A stretch of DNA of 64,000 nucleotides from Nitrospirota bacterium (GCA_016235245.1 JACRLO010000035.1:1-64000); one strand, 5' to 3'. Counted from the first letter of the stretch, positions 42,054 to 49,855 are shown. Numbers and translations are program-made. Notes: generated by a model from the letters alone, not told the origin.

Positions 42054-43427
42054 TCAGGGATTCTCTATGCCATAATCTTTGATCTTGGTAAGAAGGGTCT
42101 TGTAACTCACCTGAAGGATTTCTGCTGCCTTTGTTTTGTTTCCTTTCGTATCTTTCAGGGCCTTTGTAATGCGCTGCGTCTCGACAATACGGGTCGCCTC
42201 TTTCATTACCTCTTCGAGGGTCCCGTCCGCAGGGAGGTTCCTCAGAGAACTCTCGATTGCCATCTGTCTGTTCAGCACAATGTGGTCATCGGTAACCGTA
42301 TCTCCCTCGCAAAGGATAATGCCGCGTTCAATGCAATTTTCGAGCTCGCGCACATTTCCCTTCCAGGGATAACTGATGAGAAGATCAAGGGCCTCCCTGG
42401 CAATACGCAGATGCGGTTTCTTCAGTTCACGGCAATATTTGCTCATGAAAAATTCGACAAGCAGCGGGATGTCATCTCTGCGTTCTCTCAATGGCGGAAT
42501 AACGATCGGGAAGACGTTCAGCCGGTAGAAAAGGTCTTCCCTGAATAGCTGCGCCTCAACGGCCCTTTCAATATCCTTGTTGCTTGCGGCGACGATCCGC
42601 ACATCAATCCTGATAGCCTTGATGCCTCCCACGCGTTCTATTTCACCTTCCTGTATAACTCGCAGGATTTTTGCCTGAAGTGTCAGGTCCATCTCAGCGA
42701 TTTCGTCAAGAAAGATCGTCCCTTTGTCAGCGAGTTCGAACTTGCCAATCTTCCTGGCTTCCGCGCCGGTAAAGGACCCTTTTTCATGGCCGAAAAGCTC
42801 TGTTTCAAGAAGTTCCCTCGGTATGGCAGCACAGTTTATGGGAACAAAAGGGTGCCCCCTTCTACTGCTTAGGCTATGAATGGCACGAGCGAAGAGTTCC
42901 TTGCCCGTGCCGCTCTCGCCAAGGAGCAGCACCGTGGTCTTTGCAGAGGCAACCTTCTGGACTTTCTGGGCAACTTCGGTAATCGCCCTGCTGATCCCAA
43001 TAATCTTCGGCATACCAAGCTTTCCCGTAAGTTCATCTTTAAGCAGGATGTTTTCGGTTATAAGCCGCTGGTTTTCAAGTGCACGCTTAATGAGAAGGAG
43101 AAGGTGGTCGGTATCGAAGGGTTTTGTAATAAAATCAAAGGCCCCCTCTTTCATTGCAGCCACGGCGGTCTCTACCGTCCCAAAGGCGGTCATCATGATT
43201 ACCGGTGTAAACGGACTTTCCGCCCTTGCCGCCTTCAGCACCTCGATGCCGTCTTTCCGGGGAAGCTTCAGATCAGAGACGATGAGGTCAAAACGGCTTT
43301 CCCTGATCTGACGGATGCCGTCGCTGCCGTCACCCGCAACGGCAACGCGGTATCCCTCCGCTTCCAGGGTTTCCCGTAGCATCTGCGCCATGGAATCTTT
43401 GTCTTCTACGATCAGAATGGTCTGCAT
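42054..43427 (-). CDS. NtrC-family sigma-54 response regulator
   Basis: This 457-residue transcription activator has three domains. The receiver (1-120) has acidic residues near 8-11, the phospho-acceptor Asp52 (LIVSDLK) and a TKPF Lys. The AAA+ sigma-54 interaction domain (about 140-375) has Walker A GESGTGKE, a GSFTGA loop (usual GAFTGA, Ala to Ser) and Walker B IFLDEIAEMD. A Fis-type HTH forms the C-terminal end (NKTKAAEILQVSYKTLLTKI). It drives sigma-54 promoters after phosphorylation. No histidine kinase is adjacent; its partner is elsewhere. The gene lies 15 bases after the phosphorylase. A sigma-54-type promoter precedes lpxC 2.4 kb away. Confidence 0.94.
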   Translation of the reverse strand: MQTILIVEDKDSMAQMLRETLEAEGYRVAVAGDGSDGIRQIRESRFDLIVSDLKLPRKDGIEVLKAARAESPFTPVIMMTAFGTVETAVAAMKEGAFDFITKPFDTDHLLLLIKRALENQRLITENILLKDELTGKLGMPKIIGISRAITEVAQKVQKVASAKTTVLLLGESGTGKELFARAIHSLSSRRGHPFVPINCAAIPRELLETELFGHEKGSFTGAEARKIGKFELADKGTIFLDEIAEMDLTLQAKILRVIQEGEIERVGGIKAIRIDVRIVAASNKDIERAVEAQLFREDLFYRLNVFPIVIPPLRERRDDIPLLVEFFMSKYCRELKKPHLRIAREALDLLISYPWKGNVRELENCIERGIILCEGDTVTDDHIVLNRQMAIESSLRNLPADGTLEEVMKEATRIVETQRITKALKDTKGNKTKAAEILQVSYKTLLTKIKDYGIENP

Positions 43428-43442
43428 ACGAGTATTACCTTA

Positions 43443-44234
43443 TCAGGCCTGCATCCTGGCGTTCGTCAGACTACCGCCGCAGGTGCATGCCGACGGTGCC
43501 GGATTGAGACTGAAAAATGCCTTAAGCAGGGCTCTGATCTGCTGCAGGGAAGCCTTCATCGCAGCGACAACCTCTGTTGCCGAAAGTCTTCCTTCTGCTA
43601 TGCCTGCAGCAACATTCGTCACAACCGCAAGACCGGCGAAACAGATCTCTAACTCGCGGGCAAGAGCGGCCTCGGGCATGCCGGTCATGCCTACTACGTC
43701 AGCGCCGATCAGTGCAAATTCCCTTATCTCCGCCGCAGTTTCAAGCCTCGGCCCGTTCACTGCGATATAGGTGCCTTTTCCCAGAACATGGACGGCGGCC
43801 TCTGAAGCAGAAACAAGCAGCATCTTTCTCAAGTCAGGACAAAAGGGTTCCGTAAAGTCAATGTGCACTACTTCATTTTCATCATAAAAGGTGGCTTCCC
43901 TGCCGCTGGTTCTGTCGATGATCTGATCAAGAAGTACAAGAGATCCCGGCCTCATTTCCTTGCTGATGCCGCCTGTTGCACCCACGGAAAGGATCCTTTT
44001 TACGCCAAGTTCCCGGAAGCCCCAGATGTTTGCCCGATAGTTTATCCTGTGTGGCGGAATATGATGTAGTGAACCATGCCTCGGAAGAAAAGCAATCTCC
44101 CTGCCCGACAGCCTCCCGATCCGATAAAGGTCGGAAGGCTCACCAAAAGGTGAACTCAGCTTCACTGATTCTATGATCTCAAGCTCAGGGATAGTATAGA
44201 CACCACTTCCCGCTATTACGCCAAACTCAGGCAC
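43443..44234 (-). CDS. 5'-methylthioadenosine/S-methyl-5'-thioinosine phosphorylase
   Basis: This 263-residue trimeric purine-nucleoside-phosphorylase-like enzyme cleaves methylthionucleosides for methionine and purine salvage. Features are the phosphate-binding GVIAGSGVY, LPRHGSLHHIPPHRINYRANIW, VGATGGISKEMRPGSLVLLDQIID, the substrate Met in DVVGMTGMPEAALAREL and the purine-site segment VVTNVAAGI. The Asn in that segment, where adenosine-specific MTAP has Asp, suggests a 6-oxopurine substrate (methylthioinosine). This is inferred from family knowledge. It is followed 15 bases later by the NtrC-type regulator. Confidence 0.88.
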   Translation of the reverse strand: MPEFGVIAGSGVYTIPELEIIESVKLSSPFGEPSDLYRIGRLSGREIAFLPRHGSLHHIPPHRINYRANIWGFRELGVKRILSVGATGGISKEMRPGSLVLLDQIIDRTSGREATFYDENEVVHIDFTEPFCPDLRKMLLVSASEAAVHVLGKGTYIAVNGPRLETAAEIREFALIGADVVGMTGMPEAALARELEICFAGLAVVTNVAAGIAEGRLSATEVVAAMKASLQQIRALLKAFFSLNPAPSACTCGGSLTNARMQA

Positions 44235-44285
44235 AAGATCTCCTTTTGTTTAGAAGGCAAACGCAGCAGCCCTGCAATACAATAG

Positions 44286-44294
44286 TGCTATAAT
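44286..44294 (+). promoter_or_regulatory. Extended -10 promoter of tldD
   Basis: TGC-TATAAT (44286-44294) is a perfect -10 hexamer with an extended TGn motif, 30 bases before the tldD ATG at 44325. The -35 region is poor. Confidence 0.5.
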
Positions 44295-44324
44295 AACTTA
44301 CTTGGCACAAATGGTGAACAGAAA

Positions 44325-45710
44325 ATGATCGAAAAAGAACTGCATCTTGATCTCCTGAAAAAGGTCCTCTCCCGGGGCGGAGATTATGCTGACATCTTCA
44401 TTGAATCGCAAAAGACTCTATCGTTTGTCATGGAGGACAGCAGGATTGAAAAGATCGTATCCGGAACTGATGCGGGAGCAGGCTTTCGCCTTCTGCGCAG
44501 AGGCAAAACCTCCTATGCGTACCGCAATGACCTTTCCAGACAGTCATTGTTGCAGTCAGCCTCAGAGGCAAGTAAAATGGCTGCAGATATACCGGCGATA
44601 ACCCCGACCTCACTGGCAGCCAGAAATTCTTCGGTACAGTTCACCATACCGTGTATGCCGGAGGACATTCCGCTTGAGAATAAAATTGCTCTCGTCAGGA
44701 AAGCCGACAAGATCGCAAGGTCCATTGATCATCGCATCAGGCAAGTCACTGTCACCTACAGGGATTCGGTCCAGGATGTTCAGACCGCAACCTCTGAGGG
44801 GTTCATTGCTGAGGAGCAGCGCGTCTATACCCTGCTCACGGTTCGGGTCATTGCAGGCTCAAATGGGATAGTACAGACAGGATACGAAGCAGTCGGCGGC
44901 TTTGCCGGTTTTGAACTTTTCGAAAAGGAACATATCGAAGAAATCAGCAGCAAGGCCGCAGCACGCGCTATCATGATGCTCGGCGCACGAAAGGCCCCGG
45001 CAGGGAGAATGCCGGTGGTGATCTCATCGCTTGCGGGCGGAACGATGATCCACGAGGCTATCGGGCATGGTCTCGAGGCAGACCTTGCGCAGCAGGGTCT
45101 CTCGGTCTTTTCAGGGAAGCTTGAACAGCGGGTGGCATCTGAACTGGTCACGGTCATTGATGACTCAACCCTCCCGGGCAGAAGAGGATCGTTTAGGTTC
45201 GACGATGAAGGGACACCATCGCAGCGAACGGTTCTTGTTGAACGAGGCATTCTTAAGAGTTTCATGTATGACAAGCTTACCGCCATGAAGGACAGGACCC
45301 AGTCAACAGGCAATGGCAGACGCGAATCGTATGAGAGCAGGCCTATTCCGAGAATGACCAATACCTATATAGCGCCCGGAGCTGATAATCCAGAGGATAT
45401 TATCCGGTCAGTCGACCGGGGCCTGCTCGTGGTAAAAATGGGTGGCGGACAGGTAAATACCGTTACGGGTGATTTTGTCTTTGACGTCCAGGAGGGATAT
45501 CTTATCAAAGGGGGCAGGAAAGACGAGTTGGTGAAAGGGGCAACGCTTGCAGGCAATGGTCCGGAAGTGCTGAAAGCGATCGATATGGTCGGCAGCGACC
45601 TTGGCTTTTCTATCGGAACGTGCGGCAAGGATTCACAGGGAGTACCTGTTACGGATGCGATGCCGACCGTCAGAATACCCGAAATTGTGGTAGGCGGGGC
45701 CTACGAATAA
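44325..45710 (+). CDS. tldD: TldD-type metalloprotease subunit
   Basis: This 461-residue protein belongs to the TldD/PmbA family. The zinc-site motif HEAIGHGLEADL (HExxxH, near residue 246) and the IDDSTLPGRRGSFRFDDEGTP, RMTNTYIAPG and GGGQVNTVTGDFVFDVQEGYLI segments are intact. That marks it as the active TldD subunit. TldD with TldE processes modified peptides such as microcin B17 and acts in antitoxin turnover in E. coli. The TldE/PmbA partner is not in the window. The gene is divergent from the phosphorylase gene. Confidence 0.95.
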   Translation: MIEKELHLDLLKKVLSRGGDYADIFIESQKTLSFVMEDSRIEKIVSGTDAGAGFRLLRRGKTSYAYRNDLSRQSLLQSASEASKMAADIPAITPTSLAARNSSVQFTIPCMPEDIPLENKIALVRKADKIARSIDHRIRQVTVTYRDSVQDVQTATSEGFIAEEQRVYTLLTVRVIAGSNGIVQTGYEAVGGFAGFELFEKEHIEEISSKAAARAIMMLGARKAPAGRMPVVISSLAGGTMIHEAIGHGLEADLAQQGLSVFSGKLEQRVASELVTVIDDSTLPGRRGSFRFDDEGTPSQRTVLVERGILKSFMYDKLTAMKDRTQSTGNGRRESYESRPIPRMTNTYIAPGADNPEDIIRSVDRGLLVVKMGGGQVNTVTGDFVFDVQEGYLIKGGRKDELVKGATLAGNGPEVLKAIDMVGSDLGFSIGTCGKDSQGVPVTDAMPTVRIPEIVVGGAYE

Positions 45711-45811
45711 CTGAGTTTCGTGGGCAGATACTGATGCAAAAATAAGACAGTTATTGTTATTTATCCACGCAACTTCTCATCATACCGTTTGAAAACAAAG
45801 AATATACACAG

Positions 45812-45827
45812 TGGCATTCTACTTGCA
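45812..45827 (+). promoter_or_regulatory. Sigma-54-type (-24/-12) promoter of lpxC
   Basis: TGGCAT (45812-45817), five bases, then TTGCA (45823-45827) gives the exact GG-to-GC spacing of a sigma-54 promoter; only the C of TGGCAC is changed. Transcription would begin about 45838, six bases before the lpxC ATG. An NtrC-type activator gene is at 42054-43427. Confidence 0.6.
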
Positions 45828-45843
45828 TAATCTACCTTACATT

Positions 45844-46734
45844 ATGTTGCGAGCACAGCGAACCATAAAAAATGAAGTGTCGTTTGAAGGTATAGGCCTC
45901 CACACAGGCAAGCATTCACGCGTGACGCTCAAGCCTGCTTCGCGTGATGCGGGGATAACCTTCATAAGAACGGACAAGCCTGCCATCATTAATGCTCATG
46001 TCGGAGCTGTTATTGATACTGCATTTGCAACAACCATTGGGGTTAATGGTGTAACAATCAGGACGGTAGAGCATATACTTGCGGCGCTGGCCGGGCTTGG
46101 AATCGACAATATCATCATTGAAGTGGCTGGTCCCGAGATACCTATTCTTGACGGCAGTTCAACAGAGCTTATCAGTTTTGTTCTCACGGCCGGCATAGCA
46201 AAACAGGGCAAGAAAAGACCATATTTGAGAATCAACAAGCCTTTTATTTTTGAAGATGGCCATGCGCATATAGCTGCGTTTCCCTATTGCGGCAGCAAAA
46301 TAACCCAAAGCATCTTTTTCCATCATAACGGTATCGGCGAGCAGAGGATCAGCATTGACATTACCGAGGAGAATTTTGTAACAGAGATTGCTCCGGCCAG
46401 AACTTTCGGATTTCTAAAGGACATTGAATATTTGCGCAGCAATGGTCTCGCAAAAGGTGGTTCTCTTGATAATGCCGTTATAATGGGAGAAAACGGTGTA
46501 ATAAATGCTTCTGGACTCAGGTTTACGGATGAGTTTGTGCGTCATAAAGTTCTTGATTCTATTGGAGATTTTTCCCTGATCGGGTTTCCGATCTATGGAC
46601 ATATTGTTGCGAGCAAGTCAGGCCACTCAAGCAATATCAAATTTCTCAGGAAACTTATATCCGCCCCGGAGATTTGGGATATTATTGTTGAAGAGCAGTT
46701 GTCTCCTGTCCATGATATGCAAATAAGTATTTAA
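45844..46734 (+). CDS. lpxC: UDP-3-O-acyl-N-acetylglucosamine deacetylase LpxC
   Basis: This protein of about 296 residues catalyses the committed step of lipid A synthesis. Its start RTIKNEVSFEGIGLHTGKH matches the family. Zinc ligands are His in TVEHILAALAGLG (near residue 73) and the His/Asp pair in RHKVLDSIGDFSLIG; the catalytic His is in KSGHSSN. It proves that the organism makes LPS. An in-frame GTG at 45811 overlaps the sigma-54-type promoter and gives a poor N-terminus, so the ATG at 45844 is used. No ribosome-binding site is visible. It shares no operon with tldD (130-base gap). Confidence 0.95.
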   Translation: MLRAQRTIKNEVSFEGIGLHTGKHSRVTLKPASRDAGITFIRTDKPAIINAHVGAVIDTAFATTIGVNGVTIRTVEHILAALAGLGIDNIIIEVAGPEIPILDGSSTELISFVLTAGIAKQGKKRPYLRINKPFIFEDGHAHIAAFPYCGSKITQSIFFHHNGIGEQRISIDITEENFVTEIAPARTFGFLKDIEYLRSNGLAKGGSLDNAVIMGENGVINASGLRFTDEFVRHKVLDSIGDFSLIGFPIYGHIVASKSGHSSNIKFLRKLISAPEIWDIIVEEQLSPVHDMQISI

Positions 46735-46801
46735 AATCAATACGTTGTCAGAATCATCAAAATCTTTTTCCTAAATTTATTGAGCTTGTGCTAATATAAA
46801 C

Positions 46802-46833
46802 AAAAAAAAGCTGGGGAATTGCTGTTCCCCAGC
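46802..46833 (-). terminator. Intrinsic terminator of the Lys/Ala-rich peptide gene
   Basis: On the minus strand a 9-bp perfect stem GCTGGGGAA / TTCCCCAGC (46833-46810) with a six-base loop is followed by eight T. It lies 24 bases after the small gene at 46857-46946. Confidence 0.9.
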
Positions 46834-46856
46834 CATAGTAACCAAGTATCTTTTAA

Positions 46857-46946
46857 CTATTTCTTCTTCTTTGTTGCTGCTGCCTTCTTCGGAGCTGCCT
46901 TCTTTGTTGCTGCCTTCTTCGCTGCGGGCTTCTTTGCTGCTGCCAT
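46857..46946 (-). CDS. 29-residue Lys/Ala-rich histone-H1-like peptide
   Basis: This small frame was found by reading the strand directly. From the ATG at 46944-46946 it encodes repeated K-K-A-A/P-A units ending in KKKK and TAG. Of 29 residues 13 are Lys and 11 are Ala, like the tails of bacterial histone-H1-like proteins and eukaryotic H1. It has a good ribosome-binding site (AAAGGTGGTG about seven bases upstream) and a strong terminator directly after it, so it is a stand-alone gene. A role in nucleoid or RNA binding is inferred from composition only. Its short repeats probably expand and shrink. Confidence 0.65.
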   Translation of the reverse strand: MAAAKKPAAKKAATKKAAPKKAAATKKKK

Positions 46947-46991
46947 GTTGGTCACCACCTTTCTTTACCCCAATTCAGGGGGATGTTGAGA

Positions 46992-47552
46992 TTAAAGCTT
47001 CCCCATCAGGATGATCTTCTCTCCTGACAGGAGCTTTTCAAGCTCTGGGTCTCCGCTTTCCTTCTTGCTTTTGAACTCGGCCTCATCGATCATGGTCACG
47101 CTGATCTTTTTGATGAAGCGCTCTTCAATATCCTTGAGACCCTCAAGCGAGACTGAGCCGACTATCAGGACATTGACCGTGTCGGCCTCCTCACTTTCTG
47201 TATAGGGACCGAATATGAAAGCAATTTTTGCCCCTGTTGTCTTCAGCATCGCCTTAAGCGCACCTGTCACGCCAAGTGACTTTGCAATGATGCTCTTCAG
47301 TTCAGTAAAGAAAGGGGATTTTTTGTCGGCCTGGAAATATTTGAGATTTGCAACTTTCTTGCTTATAAGGATACCCATATTTTCAAGATTGTCGAGCTCT
47401 CTCTTGACACCGGAGGGGTTTTTTCTCAGAAGCGTGGCAATTTCCCTGACGTAGAACCGTTCGTCAGCATTATTTAGAAGCAGCGCCAGGACATCGGCTC
47501 TAATGGCCGATGAAAAAAGACTCTTTAGTGTATCTCGTGCCTGCTTGCTCAT
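46992..47552 (-). CDS. Winged-helix protein with degenerate nucleotidyltransferase-like domain
   Basis: This protein of about 186 residues has an N-terminal ArsR-like winged helix (about 8-85: LFSSAIRADVLALLLNNADERFYVREIATLLRKNPSGVKRELDNLENMGILISKK). Its C-terminal domain aligns with minimal nucleotidyltransferases of similar wHTH-NTase proteins. The catalytic motif is lost: FIFGPYTESEEADTVNVLIVG has Pro for the Ser of GS and lacks the D-x-D. It is therefore probably a DNA-binding regulator rather than an enzyme. The longer upstream reading is discarded. The ATG at 47552 sits 12 bases after a TATAAA box and lacks a ribosome-binding site. Confidence 0.8.
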   Translation of the reverse strand: MSKQARDTLKSLFSSAIRADVLALLLNNADERFYVREIATLLRKNPSGVKRELDNLENMGILISKKVANLKYFQADKKSPFFTELKSIIAKSLGVTGALKAMLKTTGAKIAFIFGPYTESEEADTVNVLIVGSVSLEGLKDIEERFIKKISVTMIDEAEFKSKKESGDPELEKLLSGEKIILMGKL

Positions 47553-47958
47553 GTCTTGTGTATATTTATACAACAGGAGTATCCCACTTGTCAACAAAAA
47601 AATCATAAATAATAACAGATTGTTCAAATACTGGAACAGACCAATATTTACAAATAAACGATACTTGCGGCGAGATAAACGATTCTGCTGTTTGCGAGAA
47701 CGACTGATCATTTTCCCTATATGACTATTACCAACCAGACAACAGTCATTGTCTAGACCGCATGCTTTGTTGACTTGAAGTGCTGGAAACACCAGCATCG
47801 ATGCATTATCTATATGTTGGGGTCTGAAGTTAGTTACTACTATTTATAGGATTTTCAGTTGAACAGCAGATTGGCAATAAAGGCCTTTATACAGCGAGGT
47901 AAATGCTAAGGGCAGGCTGGCAGGATCAAAAATCCCTGCAACCTGCCCTTATTTGAAA
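47553..47958. other. 406-base region without genes
   Basis: Apart from the promoter at 47565-47594, this AT-rich region holds one hairpin: AAGGGCAGG (47908 region) pairs with CCTGCCCTT (47942-47950), with inner complementarity TGGCAGGAT / ATCCcTGC. It lies just after the DsrE2 gene on minus and may act as a transcript end, but no U-run follows on that strand. Nothing else is recognised. Confidence 0.5.
47565..47594 (-). promoter_or_regulatory. Promoter of the winged-helix gene
   Basis: On the minus strand TTGACA (47594-47589) and TATAAA (47570-47565) are 18 bases apart. The -10 box ends 12 bases before the ATG, predicting a leader of about six bases. Confidence 0.65.
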
Positions 47959-48498
47959 CTAAACAAAAAGCGTGGTATTTGAATTAAAAGAACTGCCGAG
48001 GAATGCCGCAACTCCGCCAAACTCGAGTCCGTCTATGAGATCTTCCTTTTTGATCCCCATCACATCCATCGACATCTGACAGACAACAATTTTAACACCA
48101 AACTCGATCGAAGTATCCACAAGCGACTGAAGCGAGGTGATATTTTTTTTGCCCATCATGTAATTGAAGAGCTTTGGCCCAATACCTGCAAAGTTCATTT
48201 TTGATGTAGGGAGATTTGCAGTCCCTTTCGGCCTCATCATCGTTACCATCTTTTCAAGAAAATTCTTTCCTGCGCCGGTCATGGTCGGCTTCTTCAGTAC
48301 GTCGATACCCCAAAATGTCACGAAAATCGTGACTTCCTTTCCCATCGCAAGAGCTCCGTTGGCTATGATAAAGGCAGCAAAAGCCTTGTCAAAATCACCG
48401 CTGAAAAGCACCATAGTAAGGTTTGATCTATTGGCCTCAACCTTTTCCAGTCGCTCCTCAAGCTCTTTAATCTTCTCCTGGACTGCGTCTGTAGTCAT
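47959..48498 (-). CDS. DsrE2-type (DsrE/DsrF/DrsH-like) protein
   Basis: This 179-residue protein has a short N-terminal coiled coil (AVQEKIKELEERLEKVEAN) and a DsrE2 domain (VLFSGDFDKAFAAFIIANGALAMGKEVTIFVTFWGIDVLKKP, KMNFAGIGPKLFNYMMGKKNITSL). It has one conserved Cys in KIVVCQMSMDVMGIKKEDLIDG. In sulfur-oxidising bacteria DsrE2 proteins transfer sulfur to or from TusA, and the TusA-like gene lies ten bases upstream here, so the pair is a sulfur-relay module. DsrE2 is often membrane-bound. This one has no clear membrane helix and is predicted to be soluble or peripherally bound. Confidence 0.9.
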   Translation of the reverse strand: MTTDAVQEKIKELEERLEKVEANRSNLTMVLFSGDFDKAFAAFIIANGALAMGKEVTIFVTFWGIDVLKKPTMTGAGKNFLEKMVTMMRPKGTANLPTSKMNFAGIGPKLFNYMMGKKNITSLQSLVDTSIEFGVKIVVCQMSMDVMGIKKEDLIDGLEFGGVAAFLGSSFNSNTTLFV

Positions 48499-48508
48499 AA
48501 GTCCTCCG

Positions 48509-48733
48509 CTACTTCTTGGTAATGATAACCGTAATATCCTTGCCGGTCTTCGTGAGACCGCTCATAGGATGACCAGTCTCTTTGGCCCACGCAATGATAT
48601 CAGGCTCAAACCCGGCATCATCGCTGATAGCCTCAAACATGTCACCCGAAGCTCCTTTTTTTACCGCTGCTGCCAGCTTCATGATCGGCATGGGGCAGCT
48701 CAATCCCTTCAGATCCAATGTAGTCTTTGCCAT
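48509..48733 (-). CDS. TusA/SirA-type sulfurtransferase
   Basis: This 74-residue protein has the TusA fold with the active CPxP motif (LDLKGLSCPMPIMKL, Cys about residue 13) and the conserved helix 2 end IIAWAKETGHPM. The Cys carries a persulfide in sulfur trafficking. It is transcribed with the DsrE2 gene ten bases downstream. The family splits into tRNA-thiolation TusA and dissimilatory relatives. The DsrE2 neighbour and the absence of other tus genes in this window favour a dissimilatory or general sulfane-sulfur role. Confidence 0.9.
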   Translation of the reverse strand: MAKTTLDLKGLSCPMPIMKLAAAVKKGASGDMFEAISDDAGFEPDIIAWAKETGHPMSGLTKTGKDITVIITKK

Positions 48734-48789
48734 GGTGTCCTCCTCAAATGTATAATTTTTATTATAGCAATAGTCAATAAGTTTAGCAA

Positions 48790-49647
48790 CTAAAAAGAAG
48801 GCTGTGTCAGAAGCATTCTGACTGCAGTCAAATTCCTCGGGTCATCTTCCTCTGTCTTCTTTGGCGTCTCCAGAATCAGGGGAATATTGGGAAAAAATGG
48901 ATGCAGAAGAAACTTTCTCAGCCCTGTTCTTCCAATCGTACCTTCGCCAATATGCTCATGCCTGTCGACACCCGAACCCATAGGCTTTTTTGAATCATTG
49001 AGATGAATAAGTCTGAGATGCTCTTTGGACATATATTTACCAATCTCCTGAGCCAAACCCTCTATGCCTTTTTCAGTGGCAATATCATATCCTGCAGCAA
49101 ACGCATGGCAGGTATCGAGGCAGAGGCCCGCAATGAGATCAGATGACACCTTCTCTATAATCCCGGCAATATCTGCCATGTGCGAAGTAATATCTCCCCG
49201 TTCGCCGGCAGTATTTTCGAGCAGAAGACCTGCCTTCCATCTGCCCTGCCCAGCGACCTGCTTCAGAGCCTCCACTGCCCGGGCACGTGCGGCAGCAGGC
49301 AGATCCCCTGAAGCGCTGCCTGTGTGAAGCACCACATATTCGGCATCGATCTCGTCTGCAATATCCAGCTCCTGAATCACCATACGGACCGACTTATCGA
49401 AAAGCTCAGTTCGTGATGAAGCAAGATTAATAAGATAAGAGGTATGGATCACAACTGGCGATAAATCAAACTCCTGTTTCAGTTCCCTGAATCGCATAAT
49501 CTCTTCAGGGGATCTTTTGGCCAACTCCCAGCCTCTTGGATTGTGGGAGAACATCTGAACAGAGGAACAGCCGAGGTCTCTTGCACGTTCAAGACCTTTG
49601 TCAATGCCGCCGGCAATGGAAATATGAACTCCGATCCTTCGTTCCAT
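48790..49647 (-). CDS. nfo: Endonuclease IV
   Basis: This 285-residue TIM-barrel zinc enzyme cleaves DNA at abasic sites and takes part in base-excision repair. The family marks are all present: VHISIAGGIDKGLERA, SVQMFSHNPRGW, VVIHTSYLINLAS, YVVLHTGSASGD, LLLENTAGERGDITSHMADIAGII, GLCLDTCHAFAAGYD, LIHLNDSKKPMGSGVDRHEHIGEGTIG and PLILETPK. These include the His, Glu and Asp ligands of the three-zinc centre. It begins only 16 bases before the terminator that separates it from the upstream DUF1858 operon. Confidence 0.96.
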   Translation of the reverse strand: MERRIGVHISIAGGIDKGLERARDLGCSSVQMFSHNPRGWELAKRSPEEIMRFRELKQEFDLSPVVIHTSYLINLASSRTELFDKSVRMVIQELDIADEIDAEYVVLHTGSASGDLPAAARARAVEALKQVAGQGRWKAGLLLENTAGERGDITSHMADIAGIIEKVSSDLIAGLCLDTCHAFAAGYDIATEKGIEGLAQEIGKYMSKEHLRLIHLNDSKKPMGSGVDRHEHIGEGTIGRTGLRKFLLHPFFPNIPLILETPKKTEEDDPRNLTAVRMLLTQPSF

Positions 49648-49662
49648 GATGGAGTATCATAC

Positions 49663-49695
49663 CAAAAAAAGCCCCCTGATTATAAACCAGGGGGC
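49663..49695 (-). terminator. Intrinsic terminator of the DUF1858 operon
   Basis: On the minus strand GCCCCCTG (49695-49688) pairs fully with CAGGGGGC (49678-49671) around a nine-base loop and is followed by seven T (49670-49664). Confidence 0.9.
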
Positions 49696-49727
49696 TTGCA
49701 TATGTACACGTTCACACTATTTTCGTT

Positions 49728-49853
49728 TTAATGGCCGCCGTGGATCAGGACAGGCAGGCATCGCACACACACATAGGTATCTTTGCCCTCATGCAGGCAC
49801 GCCAGCAGCACTCTTTCCGTATCAGTGGCATTGCAGACAAAACATTGTGCCAT
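49728..49853 (-). CDS. 41-residue small CxxC protein
   Basis: This small gene was found by direct reading. The ATG at 49851-49853 is two bases after the DUF1858 stop and has a GGAGGG ribosome-binding site eight bases upstream, inside the end of that gene. The protein holds CFVC near the start and CVRCLPVLIHGGH at the end. The two CxxC pairs, with nearby His, suggest a zinc ribbon or redox centre. It ends in a strong terminator. Its function is unknown, but it is co-translated with DUF1858, whose own CFTC motif hints at a shared role. Confidence 0.7.
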   Translation of the reverse strand: MAQCFVCNATDTERVLLACLHEGKDTYVCVRCLPVLIHGGH

Positions 49854-49855
49854 GG

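Noticed and set aside
45761-45769. DnaA box (TTATCCACG) upstream of lpxC
   Set aside because: One mismatch to TTATCCACA, single copy, no other boxes or origin features nearby.
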